From the NCBI GenBank assembly GCA_027574665.1, contig CM050648.1, positions 50,639,200 to 50,703,199 of the forward strand: a DNA stretch of 64,000 nucleotides, in the 5' to 3' direction. This stretch comes from Rhynochetos jubatus (taxonomy: Eukaryota > Chordata > Aves > Eurypygiformes > Rhynochetidae). The notes below the pieces were generated by a model. That model made no database searches. It had not been told where the DNA came from and saw only the letters and a list, made by a program, of their open reading frames with translations. The position numbers and the translations under genes are program-made. Positions 24,087-38,300 of the stretch are shown piece after piece; positions within the stretch are counted from its first letter, which is position 1, and each line of letters begins with the position of its first letter.

Positions 24087-24204
24087 AAGCAAAATATTGC
24101 CAGGGTGTGTAGGTTCTTCCAAAGTCCACTGATCTTTCTAAGATCCAGAGATCTGGACGAGGAGAATTTGCAAACTTGATAAGGATATAAGCAACATGGA
24201 AGAG
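24087..24204 (-). CDS. LAMA3: LAMA3 exon 3: LN domain core
   Basis: 118 bases, phase 0 in and phase 1 out, with a TACCAG acceptor and a GTGAGT donor. It encodes [20 protein letters not shown] followed by a serine-rich turn and TPWQYFA (residues 137-175 plus the first base of codon 176). This is the jelly-roll core of the LN domain and is very close to vertebrate alpha-3 and alpha-5 chains. It lies 11 kb downstream of exon 2, the largest LAMA3 intron in the window. Confidence 0.95.
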
Positions 24205-27200
24205 CTGGTAACAGAATATACATAGATCTTATCAGGAGATTTGTGAGCTCAGTAAAAGTACCACAATACTAAAACTAATGCCAATAAACACCTTTTCTTT
24301 AGTATACACTGAGGTTATCCTCTGCAGTTTCATTCCCATTAAAACAATAGGCCAGATTCTCAGCTGGCTACCTCACCTGGCAACGTGCTCCAATACATCA
24401 ATAAAGCTGCAACAGGACTGTGTTAAAGGCCATCTCTTACGTTTCAGAATAGGTCTGCTTTGCACATGACTGATAGCTTGGGTGTGCTAAGGGTGTAATA
24501 TTTAACCTTCAAAAGTTAGCATCTCAGCACGTCATTGAACATTTTGCAGCATCCTGGTACATCTGTGTTGTATTCTAACCATGTAAATTGTGCTTGTAGG
24601 CAAGAAAAATCACAATAATGTAAGAGAAATGCACACACCCTTTATACTGGGACTCCAGTTTGATAGTAACCTAAGCCACCTGTTCCCTCACTTCAAGAAC
24701 ATTTCTAGATAATTTTACCACTTGACAGACTTTCCAAGTAACAGAAGCGAGCCACCCCAGAGTTTTGTGGGTAACAAATAACACAGGAGAGGTTCTTATG
24801 ACTGGTAGCTCATTCATCATCTGAAACAGCTCAAAGAGCTTCATCAGCTCAAAGTTCCCAAGGCCAGGAGTCCCATACAGCTTTTTTAGGTGCTCATTGT
24901 GTATTACAGTGATAGACCACAGAGACAGAAAGCTCCCAAACACTACAGCAAAAATGTATTTGGCAAGAAAGGAAATCTTACTGTAAGCCTCTTGGGATAG
25001 TCCACAGTCATAAAAATCAGATCATCAGTAAAATTATCTTTATATAAAAGTCTGAACACAGATTGATTCTAAGGGTTATTTACAGTTTAAATGACCGTAA
25101 CATGGGTATGAGCTGTCAATAAAAGTGATCCAATACTGAGGTACGGTCAATATTCAAGTGAAGCTGCACTGGAATTTCCTACTCAACAACCTCAATTCAG
25201 AATCATCTTCTTGCAAGAGAGGCAAGGAGTTACAGTCAATGGTCTGTCAGCTAACTGCTGCTAGAGCCCTCACATCAAATACATTCATGCAGTTTATCCT
25301 TGCTCAACCGTCACAAGTCTGATAACCCTGAAGCCAATACTTTGCGCAGGTTATTAGACTCCAAACCACAAGTGTGTACAAGCTCCCAGCCACAAACTGG
25401 GACAGGATCTGATGCCATGCCTGGCCCATTCAGCTGCCAGCTAGGATCAATTTAGTAGCTGTAATACCAGCTGGGGCCACCAAGAGCAAAATGCAAATGG
25501 TGAACAATGCAGCGAAGCAGATACTTGGAAACATTTGTCCCTAACCAGTACTGCATGTGCCGATCCCATGGCTACGTGCACACTGCAGCCACGTGCAGCT
25601 TCACTCTTCGCACATCTATTTTAGACATCAGCTTCTGAATATCAAAAGTATTCACAGAAAAAGGGAAAACCTTCTCATGGAGAAATGAGAGGAATTCAGT
25701 GACTTCATGGAGCATGCTCTCATTATACCACCTCACATCCCAGAAGAAAAAAAATTGTTTTTCGTTGTGCATTCATTTAATGAAGTATGTACAACTACTA
25801 TCCAGGACAACCATCTGTTCTATGCACACCACGGCATTGCTGCAGCACATATCATACCTTGAAACCTATTTCAGAAACTGTTGATTTGCTGAGTGTTGAT
25901 TACCTAGGCCAGTGGAGAGAAAACTGGGGGGGAAGAAACCCTTTCATGTTAGCATTGGAGTTTACCCTGCCTACTTAACACAGCCTGAGAAGCACCAACT
26001 TCACGTCCTGTGATACTCACTTACATACCTAAATAGTCAGACAGCATCTACATATGGAAAATTACTTACTAGGCAACATTATTGAGGAGAGGAAGTGGCA
26101 GCCATTCTGTTGACAGAACCATGCCAGACCCCAGAACCAGGCACAATGACTGCACAAGTGGAGTAATGCCCTTAAATGACCAACATAAAGTCTCCACACT
26201 GATTGTCAGAAATAGGTGAATACTTTGGGGACTGTGACAAGATTTTCTCTTACTGAGTTTCTCACACTCTTTGCCTAAGTAACTTCCACTACTGGACTAG
26301 CAAGTTTCAGACTAGGAGAATTGGCCATATGGACATTACGTGTCATCCAGTATGGCCATTCAGCGCAAAGACTGGTATCCTCCCAGGAAAGCATAATAGT
26401 TCTGAAATTCCTAAAAAAATAAAGTGCTTCATGTTCTTGCTTGTGGCCAGCTGAATCTCACAAGAGGTATTGCCCTGTTCAAACCAGGTTTGCACTGCGC
26501 AGGCAACTGCCTATCCATTAGTAGCCTTGCTTCCCCTATGTTTTAAGATCTTTGGGAGTCCCATCCTTACATGCATGTTAACAATTGTGGATAACGCAAT
26601 TGTGAGTTGATTGATACAGATTTAATCAAGACAAATGGTTTAGAAAGCTCAAGAGGAAAGCACACAGAAAAGGTCCTGACTCCTCCAGGGCCCCATTGCT
26701 TGTAGTCGTGTTGTGGAATCATTACCACAATGACCTTCTACCTACTCTCCAAAAATGTAGATGGCATCTGCTTCAGCTTGTCATACAGTTATTATATTCC
26801 TTTACAGAGATGCTGCTCAGAGTGCTGACACAGCCAGTCTCATCTTGTAACAGGTGATACCTTCCCATAAGCACGAGCAAAATAGTAGCAGTGAATTCCA
26901 TTTCCACTGTGCTTCCACGTCGCTGAAGAAATATGAGACATGCTCACTTACACATCAGTGTAACCTTTCATAAGCATCTAAAGGATAAAGTGACCAAAAT
27001 GAAGGCGCACAGCAGTAAAACGGCTGAATCAGCATGTGGCACCCATCAAACACCTCTGTATGTCACATCTGCTATAGGCATAAGCAAATTCCACAGCTGT
27101 ACGACTACTCAATGCATATGAAGGCAAAGTACTATCCAGTACATGTACTATACCAGGAGCTGCACAGCACACTCCTCTGCCAAGTCTGCCAGCTCAGGAA

Positions 27201-30200
27201 CTGTCTCACAGCACTACACTTGGCTTACTCCTGCAAACTCCTGCTTACTCTCCTGCAAACCACAAGATGGAAGAAAAAACGTATGGCAACTTCAAACTAC
27301 TGTTGAATATGAAAACGTTGAATCCACATGCAGCCCACCTGACATCTCGTGGTTTGAAATACTACTCGGATTTGTACGGTCACATTCAGAAAGGGGAAAG
27401 GGACAGGTCTTGATAAAAACTAACTTGGTGTTAGCTGATGACAATATGTCACCAAGCCCTTACAGGTGAATTTAAGCCTGTCTTAAAAGAGGTCATTTAA
27501 ATTGAATGAGAATCAGGCTGTACCATTATCGTTGATGATACAATATTCATGATCTCTAACAGCATGCATACTACTTATTTTAACTCAACAGAAAGAAAAC
27601 TTCCTATGACCCATTGCCATCTCATGAGAATTCTAAAAATTACAATAATATTCATTAAAAATCTTTTCTCCATTTTCTCCTTAGAAGTTTAAACAACTCT
27701 TTAAATAGAGTAATTGCCAAGATTTGTTTGAATCCTGAAATACATGTGCAAATGGAAGAAAGATATACAAAAGTATAGTATATTTTCCTCCATTCCTACC
27801 ACCACAGACTCCATACAGAATACCAAAATACTGGAGTTACTCGTTAGTTCCATGCTGGACATAAACTAGCACAAAAGAACATAGCACTCTATGTTTTGGA
27901 TGGTCATTGTGCTGTGTGCTGCACATGAAGGAAAGGATCGATCTCCCTGTTTGGATCATGAAGAATAACAATTCCTGGTGTGTGGTAATAACAAGAACAC
28001 ATCTAAAGTCACGTAGGCCGTCTATCTGAGGCATACTGTAGGTGTCAAGATATGTTCAAAAAGATACTACAACGTCTCTTCATGTAATCTGAATTGTAGA
28101 AGTCAGAGAACAGGTCTTTCTAGCAGGGTGGTATCTTCTTGGACTGTATTGGCAGATACATCTATATCACCAAAACTTCCCTTGACATAAGGGAAGGACA
28201 AGGAGCTACTGAAGAGGGTCCAGCACGGGGCTACTAAGATGATGAAGGGCCTGGAGCACCTTCTGTATGAAGGAAGGCTGAGAGAGCTGGGGCTGTTTAG
28301 CTTGGAGAAGAAGAGGCTGAGGGGGGATCAATATCTAAAGGGTGGGTGTCAGGAAGATGAGGCCAGGCTCTTCTCAGTGGTGTCCAGTGACAGCACTAGG
28401 GGCAATGGCCATAAACCGGAAAACAGAAGGTTCAACCTGAACGTGAGGAAACCCTTCTTCCCTGTGAGGGTGACAGAGCCCTGGGACAGGCTGCCCAGAG
28501 GGGTGGGGGAGTCTCCTTCCCTGGAGACTTTCCAAAGCCGCCTGGACTTGTTCCTGTGTGATCTGCTCTAGGGGATCCTGCTCTGGCAGGGGGCTTGGAC
28601 TAGATGATCTCTAGAGGTCCCTTCCAACCCCTAACACCCTGTGAATCTGTGAATACTACAATGGTTCTTCTAGGCTTTTGACATCATATTGAATAATGCC
28701 ACTGTTGTTGGCATTGCACATTACTCAGAAGATACCAAGGTCCCTGCACTGAAGGACCTCTGGGAAAAAAGCCCTGCTTTAGCAGACACACCCCTATCCT
28801 CTACTTGCTGGATACCTTAATAAAGAAAGTGAGAAATAGGCAGAAATCCAAAGATCATTCAGTACCTAAAGTAAAATTCTCAGACATGGACCAGTGCAGA
28901 AGTGAGATTCAAGAAAGTGTGTATTGTGCTTAGCAGCTGCTCCAGAACACACCTTAGTGCCACTGATTTCACAGGGCTGGCATGTGCAAGCCCATCAGTT
29001 TCTTAATGTAATCAAACCTTAAGGTCTTGAGCATTGATTTTTCTCAAAGACCAAGACATTTAAAAATAACAATCTATTTGAATTAAATAAAAATGCCATG
29101 TACTCTGGTTAAAATCAAAAGCTTTGATTTGTTGTGGTTGCAAAAGAGGTCATCAGCCTCCTTCTTACGTAACCTTCCAGTAGGACTCGAGGTAACCCTG
29201 CAGACCCAGAAACTTAATAAAACACTCCTGACCATCAGTATTTGTTAATCCCCAACCATGTATTTTGCAGGTGAAACTGTAATATAAAAAGTGTCAACTA
29301 GAGAAAGCTGAATCAGCCTTTTTGGCAGTTGACAGCTACTCTTCCATGTACGTGGAAAAGCATCTATGGCAGAGGCAGAGAGACAAGCCCATGTGGGTAG
29401 TATCTGAGAGGCCTTAGATCCACTGAATGTTTAGATCCACACAGTTTAACCATGTACAAATATATACAGCAATGCTAACTGTGTGTAAACAGTGACTGGA
29501 GAAGCTCCCATCACACAGCATGCAGAAGTCATTCCTCACATGCCAACATCACAGTCCAGGGTGCAGAAGCCAAGAGTAAGTGCAGGACTTCCAACATCGT
29601 TCAGTTAGCATTGTACGTGTTGTATTTGTATCACTCTTTCATTTAACTAGCTACTGACACTAAAACTACACTTTTATTTAGTTATGTAAGTCAGTGCCTG
29701 TGAATATGCCCCATCAGCATGGCTGAAGATGTTGTCTTTTCTCCACCACAGTCAGTGAACAGGACCAGGAGGGAGAAGCTTTCCATGCTTCACAGGCAGC
29801 ATTCTGGAATGAAGGAACACTTCCTGAAATGAAAGGGTAGTCTGTTGTCCAGGTTCAATCAGTCCTTGGTGTTTTTGCCAAGGCTGCAGGCAAATACATC
29901 AACGATTGTCAGTTATTATCCTGAAATTTCTCATGCAGCCACTTTTCCATTGGGATTTGGACAAAGACCAACTCAATGCTCATAATTATTTCTTACATAT
30001 GGCCTAGTTCTTCATGGAACACTGAAGCTATTCATATGGAAAAGGATTTGTACAATTCAGAACTCAGTTGTCCAGGAGATAAACATCCCCCTATGAGGGC
30101 TGCAGTCCAAGTAAAAAGAGCACAGTAGTACTGTCAGTGCTGGAAGGAAACACAGGGAAGCACAGAGGGTTGGAGGCTATCAGAAGAGGTTCTACTTTTA

Positions 30201-33200
30201 CTATATTGAGTTGAAAGCAAGGTATTTAGAACAACATACCACAAAATTAAAGTAACATGTAGCAATAGGCAGGCATAAGAAAGAAGGTGGGAGAAGCAGG
30301 AGTACAGATATTAAGGGAAGTGAGATCAATGAGTGGGAACAAAGACCTTCCTCAAGGGATGCTGAAGAACTGGAAGAAGACTGTGTCAGGAAAACAAAGG
30401 AGAACAAGATTTGAATTTTTTTTTATTTTTTACTCTTTTGAGTGTAATACAAAGCTAATGCCAAACCCACATTTTAAAACCAGAGACATAGATATATTAG
30501 TGCAAACATAAGAAAAAAAATTACCGAGCCATTCAACAGATCTTTAATTAAAGCTTTAAGGAAATGCAACACATTGAGCTGAGCTGTCAGCCCTAATCAG
30601 GGCAATACCCTCACTACATCCTTTCTTGCTCACGTTATCTTTTAAGACATAGTCAGAATGAGCTGCTTGTAGTGTGACTGAAGAATGAATAAACAGAACG
30701 TGCACTACCTGACACAACTTTCAGAAACTTCTATCAGACAGCTGCTACGCTATCAACTGAAGCTGTGTTAGTCTGGAGCTCGCAAGTAGATTCACCTTGC
30801 TGTGGTATGAGCCAAAATCAACTCACTTCAAAGCACAGTGTTTTGTGGCATGATCCACAGTCAGCTTCCTGCACAAACCGAAGTGCTCAGACCCAGAGTT
30901 CTCTAACATGAAGTAATGGCAAGACTCTGTGACGTTACGATCCCCATTTTTGGGTATCACAGGGACAGTATTTTACCTTCCCCTGACCTAAAAATCCCCT
31001 TTTCTCCCCATTGAGCCCCAACAGCAGAGCAAGTCAGTGCTGGGTTCCAGAAGAAAGGCTGTGTCTAACTGGTGGGGGAGTTCTGTAGGGCTGCAGAAGC
31101 TTTACGCCATGGTTCTCGTGGCCTAATTTGTAGGACTTAGGGTTATTATAGAGGTTATGCGATTCCATGCTGGAGCTAGGTCTAACTTCAGAGCCAGCAG
31201 GGATATAAAGTCTCCAATAGTCAAGCATAATTAATGCAATGACTATTCTTGGAAGCCCAGTTCAATGCAGTTTATGATAAATCTCCCACCACCTTCAAAG
31301 ATTCTCCCTACAGGAGAAGTGCCTCAGGGACACTGTATTTTACAGAATGATAGTTAAAATAACCATAGCTTCAGGCCCATTTAAAGAAATTATCTCATAT
31401 CTTTTGTAAGTTAAGAACAATTGGTTTTAATAACCACAATGAGCAATAGCTGATTAATATTCCCAACACAAATATAGTTTGTAAATCTACGCACATAAAG
31501 GATTGTTATCAAAAATAGAAACAAACTCATTAAAAATAACTAACGTATAAAAGCAACTCAGAAGATTTGCTAAACTGTGGAGCTTTTTTTTTTTTTTACA
31601 AAATGTTTACATGCTTTAACTGGCAGACAACAAATCCTTCATGGGCCATACCACTTAAATCTATGACTGAGTTTTCCTCCCTAATAGAAGTACTAATTTG
31701 GACATTACGTTCCAGTCTGTGCCTTTAACTTACAACAGTGACTAATGCTATTGCTACATAAAAATTATTCAACATTAGTGCACAACACTTCACCAAGTCA
31801 GTCTTCCAGCACTATATTATTGACATAAAAGGACAGTAAAATTTACATGTTACTAAAAGCAACAATTAAATTTGTGGACTAGACTTTTTGAAGTGTAATA
31901 GTTAGACTTTTCTTTTTCATTATACACTATCATGCTACCCTGAACCTTTATCTTCTACTTCTGAAGAAATATATCTGGGGGAGTATTACTGTCATACCTG
32001 CTGAGCATCAAGAAAGCCAAAGATGAGGGCATGCCTGCTCAAATTAGGCAATCCAAAGAGTCAGGGGAAGGGCAATGAACTTAAGCCAGACATTCTGGAT
32101 TCAGACGTTTAAAATATGTTGAAAACTATATTGGGTAAATTAGGACCAATTAAAGGAATAAATGATACTTTATTTGAGCCAAGTATTTTAAACAAGTCAG
32201 GAATAGCCACTGTATAAGCAGGTATGCTAACAGGATGGAGAGAGTGCCTCAGGGATCAACCTTATAATTATTATTCAGAAGGACTGTGATTGATTAGAAT
32301 TGCAGCCATAGGGCAGGAAGTCAGAAAGGGAAGTAAAGCAGGGCTTTTGCTTTAAGGTTTTTGCTTTTTCTCATATTACAAAGTACAGAAAACGAGCTTT
32401 TTTCTAGTAGAAAGACTTAACATCCTGAAGAGATTTTGACTTTTGAAATCGTCCCTGGCTTTTGTGAAACAGGGAGAGCAGCAGGTGGGTGCTCTGTTCC
32501 AACTCCATGGTAGGGAACACTCAGGCTTCCATCATGGTGCAACTATTCAACTAAATATTGTCATCAGACCGTGGCAAAAGGCTCCACTGGGACTCTTTTC
32601 TCAGTCTTAAAGCTATAATGGCAGGAACGCAGCAAATAAAAAGCTTTTGACTTTGCACTCAGTTCTGCTTCCTCTAATTGTGAATATTTGATGATCAATT
32701 TATAACTCAGCTGTTGCTTCCCTGCATGCATATGTACCTTACTCTTGGCATGTTTTGCACATGGAAAAACATTTTCATATTTTGTTTGCAGAAAAAGATG
32801 CCTTGTGTCCAATTAAGGAACAGGACAACTACTCAGTGAGGAAAACTACATCTCTGCTATCTTTTCAATATTACAGCCTATGGTTCTGCAAGGTGTTTAG
32901 GCAGACATCTAACTTTAAAAACATTTATTTTTCCTTAAAAATCAAACCCTTTATTTCAGCTCACTTGAGGGATAATTGCACTCTGGAAATTTCTCTGTCA
33001 ACTGACCCCGAAGTAAGGTGAAGTGGGGTCTCAACATTTACCTGTTTGCTTGAGTAGACTTACTCTGTCACAGTATTTAATTTTCCTCTTCATTATTAGT
33101 ATTGTGCATTACTGTATGAAATTGGAGTGTGAGAATGGGAGGCAGAATGTCAAAAGTGAATCTCAGGTTCAAACAGATCCTGATATTAAGGTTTAACTGA

Positions 33201-35221
33201 CTGAACACAGATATGAGATAATGTCCATGAAGCGGGGAAATAAATAAATAACTCACATGAATCCTACTAAACCTTCATCCATCCACTAACTAGAATTACC
33301 CCTTCCTGAACACAAGACCTGAAGTCACTTTGACATTTGTCTTGGGTTTCCCTCATTTCCAAGTAAGGGGCTTGAGAGTCACCTTTCCAAGTGGTACCAG
33401 AGTAAAGAGAAACACACAGCCTGCTACTGAGAAATCCGTTAGTAACTACAGGAATTTTAGCACCTAGCAGTTGGTCTCCAAGGATTTCCATGAGAAGAGG
33501 GCACTTGATCCCCATTCTTCCTCCGACGGAAGGAGGTTTCTCAGAAGTTTGCTCAACACATAAAAGATAAGGTCCCTGTCAGTAGGTCCTCCAAAGAAAC
33601 TAACAAGTAAACAGTGGGAATAGAAGTCTTGAATGGAGCAATGTGCTACACAAACAGATGATGATGATGCACAAGTGTTGGTCACAAATATGCTGGACTA
33701 CACCGCTAGGCAAATTAAAGCCTGCAGCCTAATGCTGCGTCTTGCAGAGACCATGATGGATAGAAGCAGCTCAAAAGGTAAGGTCTGCTTTACTGGGAGG
33801 CGATTGCCTTCCTGCACCCATTCATAGCAACCTGCTCTGTGTTCAGTGTCTCTATTCTGTATGCCCAGCCTGAAAGACACATTTCCCTACAGTTTGCTGG
33901 GAAAGAATGACTAAGCAACTCACTTCATGGGAGTACAAAGCATCAGGGGATGCAACAACCCTCAACTCTACAGTGTAACAGAAAGAGCAACACGACTCAG
34001 ACAGGTTCAACCACAGTGTGCTAGGCTAATGTGGATGCTGTGGCCTAAAAATTCATCAGCTTCTACATAGCTATCCTTTCTTTCACGGTCCACTGGAGAA
34101 AAGCAACCAAGAAAACAGGCGTGCTATTTATATAATTAATAGAAATGCAAATTCATAATCACAGCAGTTTAGTATAACTACTGATACTATCTTCAGTTGC
34201 TTGGCATTTCTGCACTGCTGGTGCATCCAATCCAAAACCACCAAAGATATTCGCAAAATGAAAGCCATTCCGGTCACGCGAAGAACATGATCATTAAAAC
34301 CTCATGTAACAGAAGACTTAAAATGATTTGCACCTGAATCCCCAACAAAATTGCAGCTAAGTCTCACAGAGGAACATTTTTCCTTAATCATTCCTCCCTT
34401 GCTGTCAGCTAAATTGAATGCCCATTCGGAAAATCCCATCCTACATAATCAGCCAGTAAATGGTTACTACTGTCAAAAATATATATGCTTATGTATACAT
34501 ATATTTTGCAGCCCCCAACATTTATTTATAGTCATATATTTCCAGCTGGTGTGAACTTGCAAAGCCTAGCTAACTTCACTGGATCAGTGCCCAATTATGG
34601 CAGCTGAGAATCCGTCCTATGAGTTAAAATACAGATACAGAGGATTTACTGTTAGCTACTTGCCTGTCGCCTGCAGAGGAAATACTGGTGTTTGTATTAC
34701 TATCATATTACTGATTCATATTACACGGGTTTTGCTGTCCCTTCCCTTCCAGACCATGTTATCAGTATTTTCCTTTTTTTGAAGATCTAGCTGGATTATA
34801 GAGACACCCTGAGGGAAAAGCAGACTCCAAACATTATTCTCAAAAATGTGTGCATGGTAAATGATCATGAAATCTTTCTCTCTCTTTCCAATGGAAAAGG
34901 AGAATATGAAATAGAAGGTAGTGCTCCAATTTCAACTGACCAGTTCCTCCGGTAAACTCAGGTTAACGAGTTACAGTGTCTGTGCAAGAAAGCACACAGT
35001 CATTAAATCTGGAAACATGAAACCCACATCACCAAAATTCATGAAGGAAAATAATCCCTTTAATAAAGTTAGCTTGGTAAAAAAAATACAGAACATAAAC
35101 CAGGCCAAAAAGATGCGGTGTTGGAAGTTAAAACCATCACTTCAAACATCTCTCACAATTGCAAAGCTTCTACATAAATGCAAGAAATTGTCAAACCTCT
35201 CACAATAGCTCATGAACTCAC
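24205..35221 (-). other. LAMA3: LAMA3 intron 2, largest intron
   Basis: 11.0 kb. It contains one CR1 copy (28193-28655), a T run at about 31585-31598, and otherwise unique sequence with only short open frames. I saw no hidden exon. Confidence 0.75.
28193..28655 (+). mobile_element. CR1 3' fragment with intact ORF2 C-terminus
   Basis: An unbroken frame (28239-28571) reads [20 protein letters not shown], then [37 protein letters not shown] and a C-terminal LFLCDLL at a stop. The tail 'ctagatgatctctagaggtc' follows. It is 5'-truncated. The intact frame suggests a younger copy than those at 5420-8780. It is antisense to LAMA3. Confidence 0.92.
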
Positions 35222-35374
35222 CTGTCCCAGATCCAAAGTGACATTGACTTCGTTGTACTTCAAGCCCATAGAAAGAGGAGGACTTTGCCACCAGCTCTCC
35301 GTGCCATCAATTGCGTTGGATATTGGGTGAGCTTTGCTGGGATCAGCAGCATTGCAATAATCACAAAACTGCCC
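35222..35374 (-). CDS. LAMA3: LAMA3 exon 2: LN domain, CDYC and WWQSPPL region
   Basis: 51 codons, phase 0 in and out, with a TTTCAG acceptor and a CAG|GTGAGT donor. It encodes residues 86-136. The segment [11 protein letters not shown] is followed by HPISNAIDG and WWQSPPLS, the strongest signature of laminin LN domains. The sequence NVT at about residue 129 is a possible N-glycosylation site. It is separated from exon 1 by 5.75 kb. Confidence 0.95.
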
Positions 35375-38300
35375 CTGAAACACAATAAATCAAAAAGATG
35401 GTCTCAGGCGAAATCTTATGCACTGCAGATGCATGTGTTGTTAGTTGAGATTCTGAACTGGAGCATTGACTAAAAAAGGGTTAAATTTTGTTTCTTTCTT
35501 TACATAGTGTAATTTGTAATGCATAAGTGATTCCCCTGATGATTACATTACACAGTTATACCCTGAAACACATTAGATTTTATGTTACAAATAAGATTTC
35601 AGAAATCTCTTTAAGGAAACCACAATAAGTCTTTCTTATTAATTCATTTATTGATACTTCGTTGAAAGTATCTGTAATGCATCTACAAGGGTATCTGCAG
35701 CAAATTAATAAAACACAGATTCTTAAAGCTGGATTAAGACCAACACATAAGTTATCCTCAGTTCTCCTAAAAGACCATTATTATCCACGTAGGTACATAG
35801 GGTGGTATTAATAAAACCATTCAAAATACTCCGTTACTTGCCTATAAGCTTGGTGTTACAATTTTATAATACTGCTTTCATTTTTCTCATGCCATTATAA
35901 CACAGTCCTAATCAGAGACTTCTGAACAATATATACTCATGGAAAATGCAATGAATCCTATAAAGCGTTCCCTTTAAAGAATCCCATTGTAACTTCATTT
36001 GCAGAAGTTACCACCCAAGTTCCAGTTACAACGCAAGCCACACTCCAGAGATGCCCTGATAATCTCCCTTTGATAGTCTCTAAAGCTCTTTGTACTCTTC
36101 TGTACAATAATGATGAATAAACTTCATGAAAGTTAATTGTCTTCGTTTGGCGTCTTGGCTTGCCCCACAAGCAGTATTTTTATCTTCAAGAAACTGCATT
36201 TTACAGTCTGCTAAGAATAGTGCTGCAGCATTGTAATTAGTTATTAAGGGTTCTTTTTAGAGTCCCATTTACTTCTTACTCCAGTGACCTGGGGGGAGAT
36301 AATCAGTGAAAATGCTAAGCTGTGCCTGGCACAGATCTTTGTAGAACCCCAATAGAAAAATGACATCTTCATTAAATGGCAGTACCCTCTTAATGGTTAC
36401 CTCAGGCAGACAGTTGCTTAATCCATTCAGCCTGTGAGGTCCTGACATAGCATTTAAATAAGGTAATATTTACACCATTCTCTTTAGCAACTAAGCGTAT
36501 TTTCATCAAAAATATGCAACAAATCTTTTGTCGTTTCCACAACTCCTGTTGCTTGGCACAAAGTATATTCCCACCTTTTAAGTACTAACAGAATCCCATA
36601 TAACTGCCGTTACTCTGTCACTGCAGTCAGACTAACCAGTGTAAAGTAACTGGAGCAATCGGGCTTGTCCACTTTTAACAGGGCTCTCACATTCTTGCTG
36701 GGTACAGTCTTGCAAGCTTGGTGAATTTAAGATGTTTATCTCTAGCAGAATTTGTTTAACATCTGCCATAGTTACTAACGGATTGGAAACTACGACATCA
36801 TTCTCACGTGACACCAATAAACCATCTTGTGTCTTTCAAATACAAGACATAGATGCTCACTGAATACTTCTGCATCAGTAGTAATTTCAGCATCTGCATC
36901 TAGAAATGGTTCTATCCTCTTCTTCTGGAAATATGATGCCCAGAACATGATGTTGTTCCCTGAAGACATGGCTACCATCAGCTGTTCCAATTCAGCACTG
37001 CAGGTGTCAACCTGGCTCAGGGTTAACTCTTGAGAATTCAGAGTTGTTTAGAGACTTACTAAATCGTCACGCACATCGGTTGGTTAACTATGGCTGAGGA
37101 TCATGTTATAACATGATTCTCCTCCAGCTCTGTTAGAGAAGATTTGGCTGATTTTCATACAAACTACAGTATACCAGGACACTGCTGGGTTCAGATACAG
37201 TTTGCTGCAGTTGACACCACACCGGCCTGTGCTAGCTACAGGCAACACTGCCAGGTTCTGCAGTGACGACAGAGAACATTGTGTCACTATCTGCAGAATC
37301 AATACACTGAGAAATCAATCTGTGCACCAACAACTGCAGTTACCACCACATCAGAGCATCTTCCCAGTTAAGGTTTTCCTGACAAATGCATACCTGGAAT
37401 TCTGGCATATATATTACAACAGTACCAGCTTCCCTAAGTAGTTTTATAACATGCATGAAACACGGTCTTTAGATCTAAATCCACGTTCACAATGACCAAG
37501 CTGGAAATGGTTGCTGCTACAGCAGTTTCAACCCTGATCTGGAAACAGCCTCAGATAAAGGTTGAATGAGCAGAAAACAATATGAGGAGTATTAAATGCA
37601 AGCATTACATTTGCACGCACCTATGTTATTTCAGTATACCTGAGCAATTAATCTGAACTCAAGTTACCGTCTTTCCTCTTTCTGGGCACATAATTCAAAG
37701 AATTTCATTGCAACAGCTGGAGTTTCAGTTATTTAAAGTACATTCCAGCAACCTTGCCAACAAGGCAGCAAAACAAAAAATGAAAGAAAATAAATTATTG
37801 GACAGAGCAGCCTTCCCTGCTTCCCACTGGCAATATCTCAGGCACGCCGCACTCAGCCTGTCTGCTACGGGACACGTCTCCATTCCAGGAGACTGGGCCT
37901 CGAGACTGATTTTGGCTGTAGTTCACGAGCCAGGCAGGTGTGCATTTGCTGGCGACCTTGTGGCTCTTTTCCCCTAGTTCTCCTAAGGGAAGGAGAAAAC
38001 TGGAACTGCATGAAGGAGTTTGCTGAAATACGTCAGCGTGGACCAGAGACACACAGGGATGAAAATATCTCGTCTGTAAGTTATAGAAAGTGACAACAAT
38101 GAGGGATTTGTTCACCATGTCGTACCTAGCAGTTCTGTGCCCACTGGCAGGGAAGGACAGGTATGCAGTTAAACTTTAATTCACACCCGCACACCGCTGC
38201 AAAGAGGTTGACAGACAAAACCAGGCATGCCATTTATCTATCAGCTGCTGAAATATTTTACACTGCAGTGCATCTCTTCACTCAACACTGTCCTTATTAA